Origin: Candidatus Cloacimonadota bacterium | GTDB taxonomy: Bacteria; Cloacimonadota; Cloacimonadia; Cloacimonadales; TCS61 | Assembly: GCA_030445745.1 (NCBI GenBank) | Contig: JASUTE010000005.1 | Location: forward strand, 62,001 to 126,000 | Direction of reading: 5' to 3' | DNA length: 64,000 nucleotides | In this document: positions 17,990-26,306 of the stretch, in pieces | How positions within the stretch are numbered: the stretch's first letter is position 1 | Layout of the letters: each line of letters starts with the position of its first letter | Made by a program: the position numbers and the translations under genes | Notes under the pieces: model-generated | Databases searched by the model: none | Told to the model about the DNA's origin: nothing | The model's input: the letters and a program-made list of their open reading frames with translations, nothing else

Positions 17990-19034
17990 AACTGGCAAAT
18001 TAGAAAATTTCGTAAAAAATCACTGGCAACCCAATATGGTTTTCCTACACGATACCGGTAGTATGTATGGGATAGGTTGCGCTGCCTTCCAAAAAGATGC
18101 AGTTGCTAAAATAGACAGACTGAAACAACGGGGTCAGCGCAAACATTATTTGGTGCTTTTTCCTAAAATAGAGTGGCTGAGTAGATATGGAATAATTTAT
18201 CCAAACATTCTTCAACGCCTTTTCAGGCAGTTTTGGCCTGGTAATCTCACTATCCTATTATCCGATAAGAAAAAATATTTTTCTCACCTTACTTTTAGCA
18301 ATAAAATCGGAATACGTATTCCGGAAAGTAAACTTCTACGCGATTTTATTTCCTACATTGAAGAACCAATTGTAAGTACCAGTATAAACGTAAGTGGCGA
18401 AGCACCACTTAAAGATTTAAAGCAGATAATAAAAGAGAAAGGTAGCTGGTTCGATTTTGGGATCTCAGACAAAAGTAAAGTATTAGCACAACCCTCTACA
18501 ATTATTGATTTTGTAGGTGGAGAACTTAAGCTGATTCGTGCTGGTAGTATCAATTTCGATTTGATAGAACAAAGCCTAAAAAAACCACTTATCTTGTTTG
18601 TATGCACTGGCAACATTTGTCGTAGCCCTATGGCTGAATATTATACGCGCAATCTAATAGAACAAAGGGGACTAAATTATCGAGTAGCTTCAGCTGGATT
18701 TATGGCTTCCGGTTATCCTATTTCCGAATCTGCTTTTAAAGTTTTAAGAGAAAATGGCATAGATGCAGCACACCATGTGTCTTCTGTTCTAAATAGGAAG
18801 CTGGTGGAAGAAAGCAATTTAATTATTACTATGACCTTACGTCAGAAGCGCGATCTTTTAAGTTTGTACCCAAATAGTTATAATAAAACCTTTACATTTT
18901 CGGAATTTTGTGATTTTGCCTCGGATATAGAAGATCCCTATGGTTTGGAAATTGAATATTACCGCGGTGCGTTTGAGATGATAAAAACAAGAGCGCTGGT
19001 ATTATTAGAAAAATTGGAAGCAGAGGTGGAATGA
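17973..19034 (+). CDS. Fusion of YrdC/Sua5-type domain with low-molecular-weight protein phosphatase
   Basis: A 353-residue protein with two domains. Residues 1-195 resemble YrdC/TsaC, which makes threonylcarbamoyl-AMP for tRNA t6A: HDTGSMYGIG, FWPGNLTILL, GIRIPES, VSTSINVSGEA and PSTIID. Residues 205-353 are an LMW-PTP with the loop CTGNICRSP (Cys211 to Arg217) and the general-acid Asp321 in EDPYG. The loop Ile215 is the residue of tyrosine-specific enzymes; arginine phosphatases such as YwlE have Thr there. In Bacillus the two are separate neighbours (ywlC, ywlE), so a fusion is plausible. It overlaps both flanking genes. Confidence 0.9.
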   Translation: MKIINKTGKLENFVKNHWQPNMVFLHDTGSMYGIGCAAFQKDAVAKIDRLKQRGQRKHYLVLFPKIEWLSRYGIIYPNILQRLFRQFWPGNLTILLSDKKKYFSHLTFSNKIGIRIPESKLLRDFISYIEEPIVSTSINVSGEAPLKDLKQIIKEKGSWFDFGISDKSKVLAQPSTIIDFVGGELKLIRAGSINFDLIEQSLKKPLILFVCTGNICRSPMAEYYTRNLIEQRGLNYRVASAGFMASGYPISESAFKVLRENGIDAAHHVSSVLNRKLVEESNLIITMTLRQKRDLLSLYPNSYNKTFTFSEFCDFASDIEDPYGLEIEYYRGAFEMIKTRALVLLEKLEAEVE

Positions 19035-20170
19035 TGGAATATAATTTGCTAAAATTCAGAAGATTTCTGCATCAGCATCCCGAGCTTTCTGGCAAAGAAG
19101 CTCACACAGCACAAAATATTGTGGAAACACTGGAATTTTTCTCACCAAGTAAAATTATAACCAATTTAGGTGGACACGGCGTAGCAGCAATTTTTAAAAC
19201 TGGAACAACTGGACCTACTGTATTGCTACGAGCAGAATTGGATGCGCTTCCTATAGAAGAGCTGAACGATTTTGCTTATAAAAGCAGGGAAGAGGGGATT
19301 TCCCATAAATGTGGACATGATGGGCATATGACAATTTTGGTGGGAGTGGCAGCCAAGCTGGCACAAAATATAAATAAACTCAAAGGTAGAATTATTTTGC
19401 TTTTCCAGCCCGCAGAAGAAACCGCTGAAGGTGCCAAGAAAGTAATAGAAGACTTAGAAATAAAAGGAATTGTACCAGATTACGTTTTTGCACTTCATAA
19501 TTTACCTGGTTATCCCTTGGGACAAATGATTCTACGTAAAAACGTCTTTGCTTCAGCTTCTCAAGGATTTATAACCCGATTTAAAGGTAAAACTTCCCAT
19601 GCTGGCCACCCAGAAAATGGCAGCAACCCCGTACTAGCTATGACAGCACTGATAAATTCACTACTAGCCTTGCCGCAGCTGCATACTTCTTTCAACGATT
19701 CTGCCTTAGCTACCATTGTTCATGCAAAATTGGGCGAAATAGCATTTGGTACTTCGCCAGCCGAAGCTGAAGTAATGGCGACTTTTAGAACTCATTCCGA
19801 TAAAGTTATGCAGCAACTTAGCCAGCGGGCAGTTGAGATAACAGAAGGCCTGGCCGCAACCTATAATCTGAAATTTATAGTGGACTGGGTGGAAAAATTT
19901 CCTGCTACAAAAAATAATGATGATTGTGTAGATATTTTGGAAGAAGTTGCCCAAAAACTTGATATAGACTATATTTATCGTTCTCAGCCTTTTCCCTGGT
20001 CGGAAGATTTTGCCTACTTTACCCAAAAATACAAAGGTGCTTTCTTTGGAATAGGTGCTGGTGAAAAGCATCCGCAACTGCATGATGAATTCTACGATTT
20101 TGCAGATGAGATAACAGAGGTTTGTGTAGAAATTTTCCTAGAAATTATAAATAAGATTCTGAAGGTGTGA
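19031..20170 (+). CDS. M20-family amidohydrolase (N-acyl amino acid or peptide deacylase)
   Basis: A 379-residue metallohydrolase of the M20D group (hippurate hydrolase, IAA-amino acid hydrolase). Metal and catalytic signatures are LRAELDALPIEE, HKCGHDGHMTILVG, LFQPAEETAEGAK with the catalytic Glu pair, and HNLPGYPLG. A dimerisation domain (about 180-290) follows, then PWSEDFAYF. It cleaves acyl groups from amino acids or amino sugars, consistent with amino-acid use. The ATG overlaps the upstream TGA. Precise substrate cannot be told. Confidence 0.93.
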   Translation: MMEYNLLKFRRFLHQHPELSGKEAHTAQNIVETLEFFSPSKIITNLGGHGVAAIFKTGTTGPTVLLRAELDALPIEELNDFAYKSREEGISHKCGHDGHMTILVGVAAKLAQNINKLKGRIILLFQPAEETAEGAKKVIEDLEIKGIVPDYVFALHNLPGYPLGQMILRKNVFASASQGFITRFKGKTSHAGHPENGSNPVLAMTALINSLLALPQLHTSFNDSALATIVHAKLGEIAFGTSPAEAEVMATFRTHSDKVMQQLSQRAVEITEGLAATYNLKFIVDWVEKFPATKNNDDCVDILEEVAQKLDIDYIYRSQPFPWSEDFAYFTQKYKGAFFGIGAGEKHPQLHDEFYDFADEITEVCVEIFLEIINKILKV

Positions 20171-20172
20171 AA

Positions 20173-21333
20173 ATGTTGAATACTTCCTACATTACATTGA
20201 ATAAAAGAGCTTTAAAGCAAAATATTCGTTATTTAAAAAAACGTATTGGTAAAGATGTGAAATTTACTTCTGTAATAAAAGGAAATGCCTATGGACACGG
20301 CATAGAGAAATTTCTACCTATGGCGGAATCTTGTGGAGTAGATTATTTTGCTGTTTTCGATTCCTATGAAGCTGCCAGAGCGCTTTCGGTAAAATCGGAA
20401 AAATCTCAGCTGATGATAATGGGAGCTATAGATAATGAAGATTTGCCGTGGGCAATAGAGAACAATATCTCGTTCTACGTCTTCGACCTAAACAGGCTGA
20501 AAAAAGCAATAGCAGCAGCAAAATATATAAATAAACCAGCCCGCATTCATATAGAATTGGAAACAGGTTTAAACAGAACTGGCTTTGAACGGGACTTACT
20601 GCCACAGGTTGCAAAGATTATAAACGAAAATAGAAAAGATGTAGAGATAGAAGGAGTTTGTACTCATTATGCAGGAGCTGAAAGTGTAGCAAATTATCTG
20701 CGAATTCAAAACCAGAAAGAAAAATTTGATACTAGCAGTAGTTTTTTGAAATCAAAGAAAATAGTACCACATTACTATCATACAGCTTGTTCGGCAGCAG
20801 CGCTTATTTATCCAGAAACTCAGATGGATATGGTACGTATTGGAATTGCTCATTATGGTTTCTGGCCCAGCGAAGAAACTAAAATGTACAACCTACTTTC
20901 CGACAACCGGGATTTTACCCGAGATCCACTGCATTCAGTTTTAGAGTGGAAAACCAAGATCATGAGTTTAAAAAAAGTGAAACAGGGCGATTTTATTAGC
21001 TATGGCAATTCCTTTCTGGCTTCCAAAAATAAGTTAATAGCTGGCATACCAATTGGTTATTATCATGGCTATAGACGCAGTTTAAGCAATGTGGGGCATG
21101 TGCTAATAAAAGGAAGAAAAGCTCAGGTGGTTGGTTATGTTAATATGAATATGTTTTTAGTAGATGTAACCAATATAAAAGATGTAAAAGTTGGTGATGA
21201 AGTGATCTTGATTGGGAAACAGGGAAAGCAACGAATATCGGTAGCATCTTTTTCCGAACTTACCAATTTTTTAAACTATGAACTATTATCGCGATTACCA
21301 ATACAAATTCCACGCTATATTAAGGAAAAATGA
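20173..21333 (+). CDS. alr: Alanine racemase
   Basis: A PLP enzyme of about 386 residues. The lysine that binds PLP sits in SVIKGNAYGHG (usually VKANAYGHG), and the second catalytic residue, Tyr, is in GDFISYGNSF. The C-terminal beta domain contains IGYYHGYRRSLSN and VGYVNMNMFLVDVT, the latter slightly divergent from the usual GRVSMDQ. It converts L- to D-alanine for peptidoglycan. I use ATG 20173 after AAGGTG; the GTG at 20167 overlaps the preceding stop. Confidence 0.94.
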   Translation: MLNTSYITLNKRALKQNIRYLKKRIGKDVKFTSVIKGNAYGHGIEKFLPMAESCGVDYFAVFDSYEAARALSVKSEKSQLMIMGAIDNEDLPWAIENNISFYVFDLNRLKKAIAAAKYINKPARIHIELETGLNRTGFERDLLPQVAKIINENRKDVEIEGVCTHYAGAESVANYLRIQNQKEKFDTSSSFLKSKKIVPHYYHTACSAAALIYPETQMDMVRIGIAHYGFWPSEETKMYNLLSDNRDFTRDPLHSVLEWKTKIMSLKKVKQGDFISYGNSFLASKNKLIAGIPIGYYHGYRRSLSNVGHVLIKGRKAQVVGYVNMNMFLVDVTNIKDVKVGDEVILIGKQGKQRISVASFSELTNFLNYELLSRLPIQIPRYIKEK

Positions 21334-21347
21334 CTACCCAAAGAGCG

Positions 21348-21826
21348 GTGAAATACAAGTATAGGAAATTTAAAAAGCATTGGAAGAACTAAGTATAACA
21401 AAGTGTAATGGCAACGGTGCTTATTTACCTGCTGCTTTCCATTTTACACCTCCAGCATTTGGTAAATGTGGCTTCTATAGGTGCTTCGGCTTTTATTGTT
21501 TTTGCTATGCCCAAATCATTAACATCTAAAGAGAAAAATCTGGTGGCCGTCATGTTAGCGGCATCATTGTGGGAGCTCTGTTGGCAATTCTTTTGGCCAA
21601 CTGCAAAATTACAGCGATTCGGCTTGTGATCATGGCGCTTTCCGTGGGAATCACAATGTTCATTATGGTGGTGGTGGATGTAGAGCATCCGCCGGCATGC
21701 GGTACAGCTTTGGGGATTGTCGTAGATGGCTTTTCCAGTGAACTGGCGCTGGCTGTTGTCTTAAGCAGTTTATTGCTGGCTGCAGCTCACTATTTTTTCA
21801 AGCCCTATATGAAAAACTTGGTTTGA
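21348..21826 (+). pseudogene. Broken HPP-family integral membrane protein gene
   Basis: Two adjacent frames together spell one HPP-family membrane protein: VKYKYRKFKKHWKN, ATVLIYLLLSIL and ASIGASAFIVFAMP in one frame, then SGIIVGALLAILLA and VEHPPACGTALG with its signature EHPPA motif in the next. In-frame stop codons at 21390-21392 and 21396-21398 and a one-base loss near 21543-21550 interrupt it. Normal family members are intact at about 160 residues. It ends beside the radA stop, tail to tail. Three separate lesions point to decay rather than a single sequencing error. Confidence 0.85.
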
Positions 21827-23152
21827 TCAGTTATTTATCTTGGCCATCAGCTGGCCAATGTGTTTTATTTTTATTAGGTTAGAACGTTGAAGGCTAACTT
21901 TATCGGAAATGACAATTTTTTTGTAGCCCAATCTTACAGCTTCTTTAATACGCATTTGTATCTGAGAAACAGGCCGAATTTCGCCATTTAAGCCAACTTC
22001 GCCTATAAAGATCATATCAGCGGGTAGGGGTTGGTCGTTAAAACTCGAGATCACAGCAGCTACAGCAGCTAAATCTAAGGCTGGCTCCACTACTTTAATG
22101 CCACCCGCCAAATTAAGAAATACATCGTTATTGCGTAGGTTCAGCGAAAGGTTTTTTTCGATAACTGCCAGCAGTAACGCTAATTTTCTTCTATCGAAAC
22201 CAAGGGTTACTCTTTGTGAAGTACCATAATTAGCAGGTGATATTAATCCTTGAACCTCTACCAGAAAAACGCGGCTTCCTTCTATCGTGGCACCTACAGC
22301 AGTTCCAATTCGATTATCTGTTTTATTAATAAATATACGAGAGGGATCAGCTACTTCGACCAAACCTTTACTTTGCATTTCGAAAATTCCGATCTCGTTG
22401 GTAGAACCAAACCGATTCTTGGTAGCTCTTAAAATTTTAAATTGATTCTGGCTCTCACCTTCAAAATAGAGCACTGTATCTACCATATGTTCTATTATTT
22501 TAGGACCAGCAACTGCTCCTTGTTTGGTTACATGTCCAATTAAAAATGTCGGAATTCCAGTTTTTTTGGCCAGACGAACCAAGAGAGAGGTAATCTCGCG
22601 CAATTGAGAAATACTACCAGCTGGAGAATCTAAATTTTCCGTAAAAATCGACTGGATAGAATCTACTACAATAAGTTGCGGTTCAAATTTAGCAATAGCT
22701 TGCAAACATGCTTCAATTTGGGTTGTGCATAAAAGGTAGAGTTCTTCAGAAGTACATCCCAGCCGATCGCAACGGAGCTTTATCTGCTGTGTACTCTCTT
22801 CACCCGAGATATACAAAATTTTTTGTTTTTTATTAGCTAATTTATCTGCTAGCTGCAGCATCAGGGTAGATTTTCCAATACCCGGTTCGCCTCCTATCAA
22901 CACAACCATGCCTGGAATGATGCCGCCACCCAGGCTGCCATCCAGTTCATTTATTCCAGTAAGTATTCGCTTGCGGGCTTTGGTTTGTATTGAGGTTATC
23001 GATTGCGGCTCTGCTTCCTCTATAGCAATTTTGCTCTTTTTCTTTTTCCCCACAATCCGACTGACCTCTTTTAAAGAATCCCAAGCTCCACATACTGGAC
23101 ATTTACCCTGCCAGCTATTAGTTTCTGCTCCACACTCTGTACAAACAAACAT
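21827..23152 (-). CDS. radA: DNA repair protein RadA/Sms
   Basis: A 441-residue RecA-like DNA branch-migration ATPase. It starts with a four-cysteine zinc finger (CTECGAETNSWQGKCPVCG) and has Walker A GGEPGIGKSTLM, the RadA-specific KNRFGSTNEIGIFEM, and a C-terminal Lon-protease-like domain. It helps process recombination intermediates. It is the last gene of the long minus-strand rimP to radA block, two bases after ribF. No terminator is visible after it. Confidence 0.97.
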   Translation of the reverse strand: MFVCTECGAETNSWQGKCPVCGAWDSLKEVSRIVGKKKKSKIAIEEAEPQSITSIQTKARKRILTGINELDGSLGGGIIPGMVVLIGGEPGIGKSTLMLQLADKLANKKQKILYISGEESTQQIKLRCDRLGCTSEELYLLCTTQIEACLQAIAKFEPQLIVVDSIQSIFTENLDSPAGSISQLREITSLLVRLAKKTGIPTFLIGHVTKQGAVAGPKIIEHMVDTVLYFEGESQNQFKILRATKNRFGSTNEIGIFEMQSKGLVEVADPSRIFINKTDNRIGTAVGATIEGSRVFLVEVQGLISPANYGTSQRVTLGFDRRKLALLLAVIEKNLSLNLRNNDVFLNLAGGIKVVEPALDLAAVAAVISSFNDQPLPADMIFIGEVGLNGEIRPVSQIQMRIKEAVRLGYKKIVISDKVSLQRSNLIKIKHIGQLMAKINN

Positions 23153-23154
23153 AG

Positions 23155-24084
23155 TTACTTCCTATTTTTATAAAAATTTTTGGTTGTTTCTACATCTTTT
23201 CCAATTTGTTTGATTAAAGCTTGTTTGCTACTAAAAGTAAATTCATCTCTTATTTTTTTGAGAAAATAAAGCTCTACATTACTATTGTAAAGATCTTCAT
23301 TGAAATCTAAAATATAAGATTCAATAGATTTAATACCATTTTTCTTTAACGTGGGACTATAACCAATATTGGTAGCGGCTGCAAAATTTTTGTCTTTAAC
23401 TCTTATGTTACAAATATAAACTCCAATAGCCGGGATGAGTTTATTTGGTTGAGCTGGTTTTAAATTAACTGTAGGATATCCCAGAGTTTTTCCTATTTTA
23501 TGCCCGCTTACCACTTGGCCAACAATGCTGTAATTTCTACCCAGATAGCTTTTTACTTTCTGCATATTGCCTTCGCGTACCAAATCACGTATGATACTAC
23601 TGCTAATGATACGATTATCTTGGCGATATGGTTCCACAATGTCGATTTTGTAATTATATTTGCAAGCAAGTTCCTTTAGAAGCTTGTAATCTCCTTTCCT
23701 ATCTTTCCCGAAATGTGTATCATATCCAATTACCAGTTCTCGAGCACCTATTTCTTGCAAAATTATTTTTTTTAGGAATTTCTCTGGTTCCATTGCTGCC
23801 ATTTCAGGGGTGAAATTTAAATACAATATGCAATCTATTCCCAAGTTATACAGAAGTTTTTCTTTAACTGCATTTTCAGTTAGCAGATAGGGAAAAGTTT
23901 TGCGGTGAATAGTTTCTAAAGGATGATGATAGTAGGTTAGAACAACAGCTTCACCATTTTTTGCCCGCGCTGTTTTTACAAGTTTTTTAATTAACTTCTG
24001 ATGACCTTTATGTACGCCATCGAAAGTTCCCATGGTAAGAACTGGATAGTTTAATTTACAAATTTGATTTTCTAAAAAAGTCAT
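23155..24084 (-). CDS. ribF: Bifunctional riboflavin kinase / FAD synthetase
   Basis: A 309-residue protein. The N-terminal nucleotidyltransferase domain has GTFDGVHKGHQKL and ISSSIIRDLV, the C-terminal kinase domain GHKIGKTLGYPTVNL and later GVYICNI. It turns riboflavin into FMN and then FAD, needed by the flavodiiron and Nqr proteins encoded elsewhere in the window. Its start overlaps the truB stop by four bases, the usual arrangement next to truB in many bacteria. Confidence 0.96.
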   Translation of the reverse strand: MTFLENQICKLNYPVLTMGTFDGVHKGHQKLIKKLVKTARAKNGEAVVLTYYHHPLETIHRKTFPYLLTENAVKEKLLYNLGIDCILYLNFTPEMAAMEPEKFLKKIILQEIGARELVIGYDTHFGKDRKGDYKLLKELACKYNYKIDIVEPYRQDNRIISSSIIRDLVREGNMQKVKSYLGRNYSIVGQVVSGHKIGKTLGYPTVNLKPAQPNKLIPAIGVYICNIRVKDKNFAAATNIGYSPTLKKNGIKSIESYILDFNEDLYNSNVELYFLKKIRDEFTFSSKQALIKQIGKDVETTKNFYKNRK

Positions 24085-24929
24085 ATTAGCACCAATTTAG
24101 GTTGTAGCTGGCAGCCTTCAATTTCACCAAAGCCAATACATTTAGCATCTTTATTTAACATCATATAGAAGCCATCTGGGATCCCAGTCATATTTAGCTG
24201 TTGGCCGTTTTTATAGTAGGTTATTTTCGTATTATTCAAAGTTAATCTGGGAATATGAGGGAAGAATTTTTCCAATGGTTGCAGATAATTTTGCCAATTT
24301 TCGGAATTTAAATTTTCTAAAGGGATAGCTTGATGCACTGTTGTTTTTCCTATTTTAGTGCGCCTTATGTTAGTGGTAGTGGCACAGGTTCCCATTTGGG
24401 CAGCTATTTGCTGGCTTAAAACTCGCACATAGGTACCTTTACTTACTAAAGTACGATAGCTTATAAACGGGAAATTTACCTCTGTATACTCGAATTCTAA
24501 AATTTTTATTGGGCGACTGGTAAGATGGAAATCCACATTCTTGCGGGCTAGCTGATAAGCTTTTTGGCCATTATATTTCAGTGCTGAAAAGCGCGGTGGT
24601 GTTTGTGTTTTGAAATTTTTTATTTCTTTTGCTGTTGGTAGCTTTTGCTGATATGGTTTTTCAGTAATAATAGCACCCTCTAAATCGCCTGTATCTGTTT
24701 CTATTCCCAATTGCATAGTAACCAGATATTCTTTTTCATCATTAAGAAAGAATTTTACCGTGCGAGTTGCTTTACCACTAAAAACTGGTAATAATCCGGT
24801 TGCTAAAGGATCCAACGTGCCAGCATGTCCCATTTTTTTTATTTTGGTTATTTTTCTTAACTTTTCAATAACTCCAAAAGAGGAAATTCCACTTGGTTTG
24901 TCGATCAGAAAAATACCAGACTGGCTCAT
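24081..24929 (-). CDS. truB: tRNA pseudouridine-55 synthase
   Basis: A 282-residue TruB. The catalytic Asp lies in GHAGTLDPLATGLLPV; SGISSFGVIEKLRK and later SKGTYVRVLSQQIA are further family motifs. It converts U55 of tRNAs to pseudouridine in the T loop. It lies between nrnA and ribF with end overlaps, as in the conserved infB-rbfA-truB-ribF order. Confidence 0.97.
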   Translation of the reverse strand: MSQSGIFLIDKPSGISSFGVIEKLRKITKIKKMGHAGTLDPLATGLLPVFSGKATRTVKFFLNDEKEYLVTMQLGIETDTGDLEGAIITEKPYQQKLPTAKEIKNFKTQTPPRFSALKYNGQKAYQLARKNVDFHLTSRPIKILEFEYTEVNFPFISYRTLVSKGTYVRVLSQQIAAQMGTCATTTNIRRTKIGKTTVHQAIPLENLNSENWQNYLQPLEKFFPHIPRLTLNNTKITYYKNGQQLNMTGIPDGFYMMLNKDAKCIGFGEIEGCQLQPKLVLI

Positions 24930-25903
24930 TATAACTGTTCCTTCAAATCCCTCAACAAAGTATCTCGTATTGTGTTAAGATCACCGTTCATATCACAACC
25001 GGAAGCTTTTTTATGACCACCTCCACCATATTTAGTAGCTATCTTGTTAACATTTAAATGGTTAGAACGTAGGTGAACCTTATATTTATTTGGTTCTATT
25101 TCTTGCAGACGTACACTGGCAATGACTCCAGTGATACCTTTAACCCAACGACTCAATCCACCTGTGGCTTCTGCAGTAAGATTTAGGTTATCCAGCATTT
25201 TTTTGGTAGTATAGAAAAATAAAAATTTACCATCTTCATAAGTTTGTATGGTTGCTAAAGATTGGCCTATTAGTTTCATTTCATTTGCACTGTGGCTATG
25301 CAGAAACTTATTAGCTATTTCCCCGGGTACAAGCCCTAATCTCATTAACTCAGCACACATATCAAAGGTAGCTGCTGTAGTGTTTGCATTTATGAAATTA
25401 TCCGTGTCGTTTAAAATCGTGGTGTATAAACTATCAGCAACATATTTTTGGGAAGCTTTTGCAAGCTGTTTTATTCTTTCTTTGAACATATTGAACAAAA
25501 TAGCACCAACTGAAGCCAGTTTTGTATCGATGTAGGTGAAAGCTTCAGGGATAAGGTTCCCTTGGATGTGATGATCGATAGCAATAATTGCTTTGGCTTT
25601 TTTGGATAAGTGATCACAAATTCCTAATCGGGAATGTTCATGGCAATCTAAAATTATTAGTAAATCAAACTGAAGATTTTTTTGGCAAATTTTTGTGCGG
25701 TTTTGGACATTGAGATAATCGTATTTTGAGGAACCCTTTCCTTCCAACATAATTTGCAGGTGTGGGAATAACTCTTGCAATGCCAATGCAGCTGCCAAAC
25801 CATCGCCATCGGGTTCTACGTGGGTTAAAATAGCTGCTCGGGGAAATTTTTCAATAAGTTCTAAAAGCTTTATTTTACATTCATTTTCAGTTTTTATCAG
25901 CAT
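24929..25903 (-). CDS. nrnA: DHH-family phosphoesterase (NrnA-type nanoRNase / pAp phosphatase)
   Basis: About 324 residues with the DHH motifs: HVEPDGDGLAAAL (first metal site), the eponymous IAIDHHIQGN and a C-terminal DHHA1 domain with YGGGGHKKASG. NrnA degrades two-to-five-nucleotide RNAs and dephosphorylates pAp. I place the start at ATG 25903 (MLIKTENECK), overlapping the rbfA end by 17 bases, because an earlier in-frame ATG at 25975 would lie deep inside rbfA. Position between rbfA and truB is common. Confidence 0.93.
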   Translation of the reverse strand: MLIKTENECKIKLLELIEKFPRAAILTHVEPDGDGLAAALALQELFPHLQIMLEGKGSSKYDYLNVQNRTKICQKNLQFDLLIILDCHEHSRLGICDHLSKKAKAIIAIDHHIQGNLIPEAFTYIDTKLASVGAILFNMFKERIKQLAKASQKYVADSLYTTILNDTDNFINANTTAATFDMCAELMRLGLVPGEIANKFLHSHSANEMKLIGQSLATIQTYEDGKFLFFYTTKKMLDNLNLTAEATGGLSRWVKGITGVIASVRLQEIEPNKYKVHLRSNHLNVNKIATKYGGGGHKKASGCDMNGDLNTIRDTLLRDLKEQL

Positions 25904-26255
25904 CTGTGTTTCTATCTTCCTGGTGTATTTTAGCGAATATCTCTTCCAGTCTTTGAGCTTCCTTGGCTTTATCATCTGGCAAAAATTTCAGTTCAGGAAT
26001 AATACGCATAAAATGTGCTTTTGCGATGGAATCTTTGAATACACCTGAGCTTTTGGTGAGTAATTCCTGTAATTTATCATCATCGATATCGGTGAGATGA
26101 GTAAAATATACGCGAGCAAAGGAAAAATCGGGGGAAAGACGTATATCGCTAATTGTAACCCATTGTAAACGGTCGTCGCGAATTGTGGATTGCAAAGTTG
26201 TATTCATGAGGCGCAAAAGTTCTTTTTCCATGCGTTTAATGCGAATTTTGGACAT
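25887..26255 (-). CDS. rbfA: Ribosome-binding factor A
   Basis: A 122-residue RbfA with the KH-like fold. The N-terminus IRIKRMEKELLRLMNTTL, the segment VTISDIRLSPDFSFARVYF and the late RIIPELKFLPDD are characteristic. It binds 16S rRNA helix 1 during 30S maturation. The start is ATG 26255: the ATG 12 bases upstream lies in the GGGAGG ribosome-binding site. It is 51 bases after infB. Confidence 0.96.
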   Translation of the reverse strand: MSKIRIKRMEKELLRLMNTTLQSTIRDDRLQWVTISDIRLSPDFSFARVYFTHLTDIDDDKLQELLTKSSGVFKDSIAKAHFMRIIPELKFLPDDKAKEAQRLEEIFAKIHQEDRNTDADKN

Positions 26256-26306
26256 AGTACCTCCCATGTTGGAAAAATTTTAAGGTGAATCATCACCCTC
26301 TAAGAT

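Noticed and set aside
21408-21629. The two halves of the HPP gene as separate proteins
   Set aside because: They join into one known family; neither half makes sense alone.
26286-26299. GGTGA/TCACC hairpin between infB and rbfA
   Set aside because: The stem is only five base pairs and has no T-run, so it is not called a terminator.
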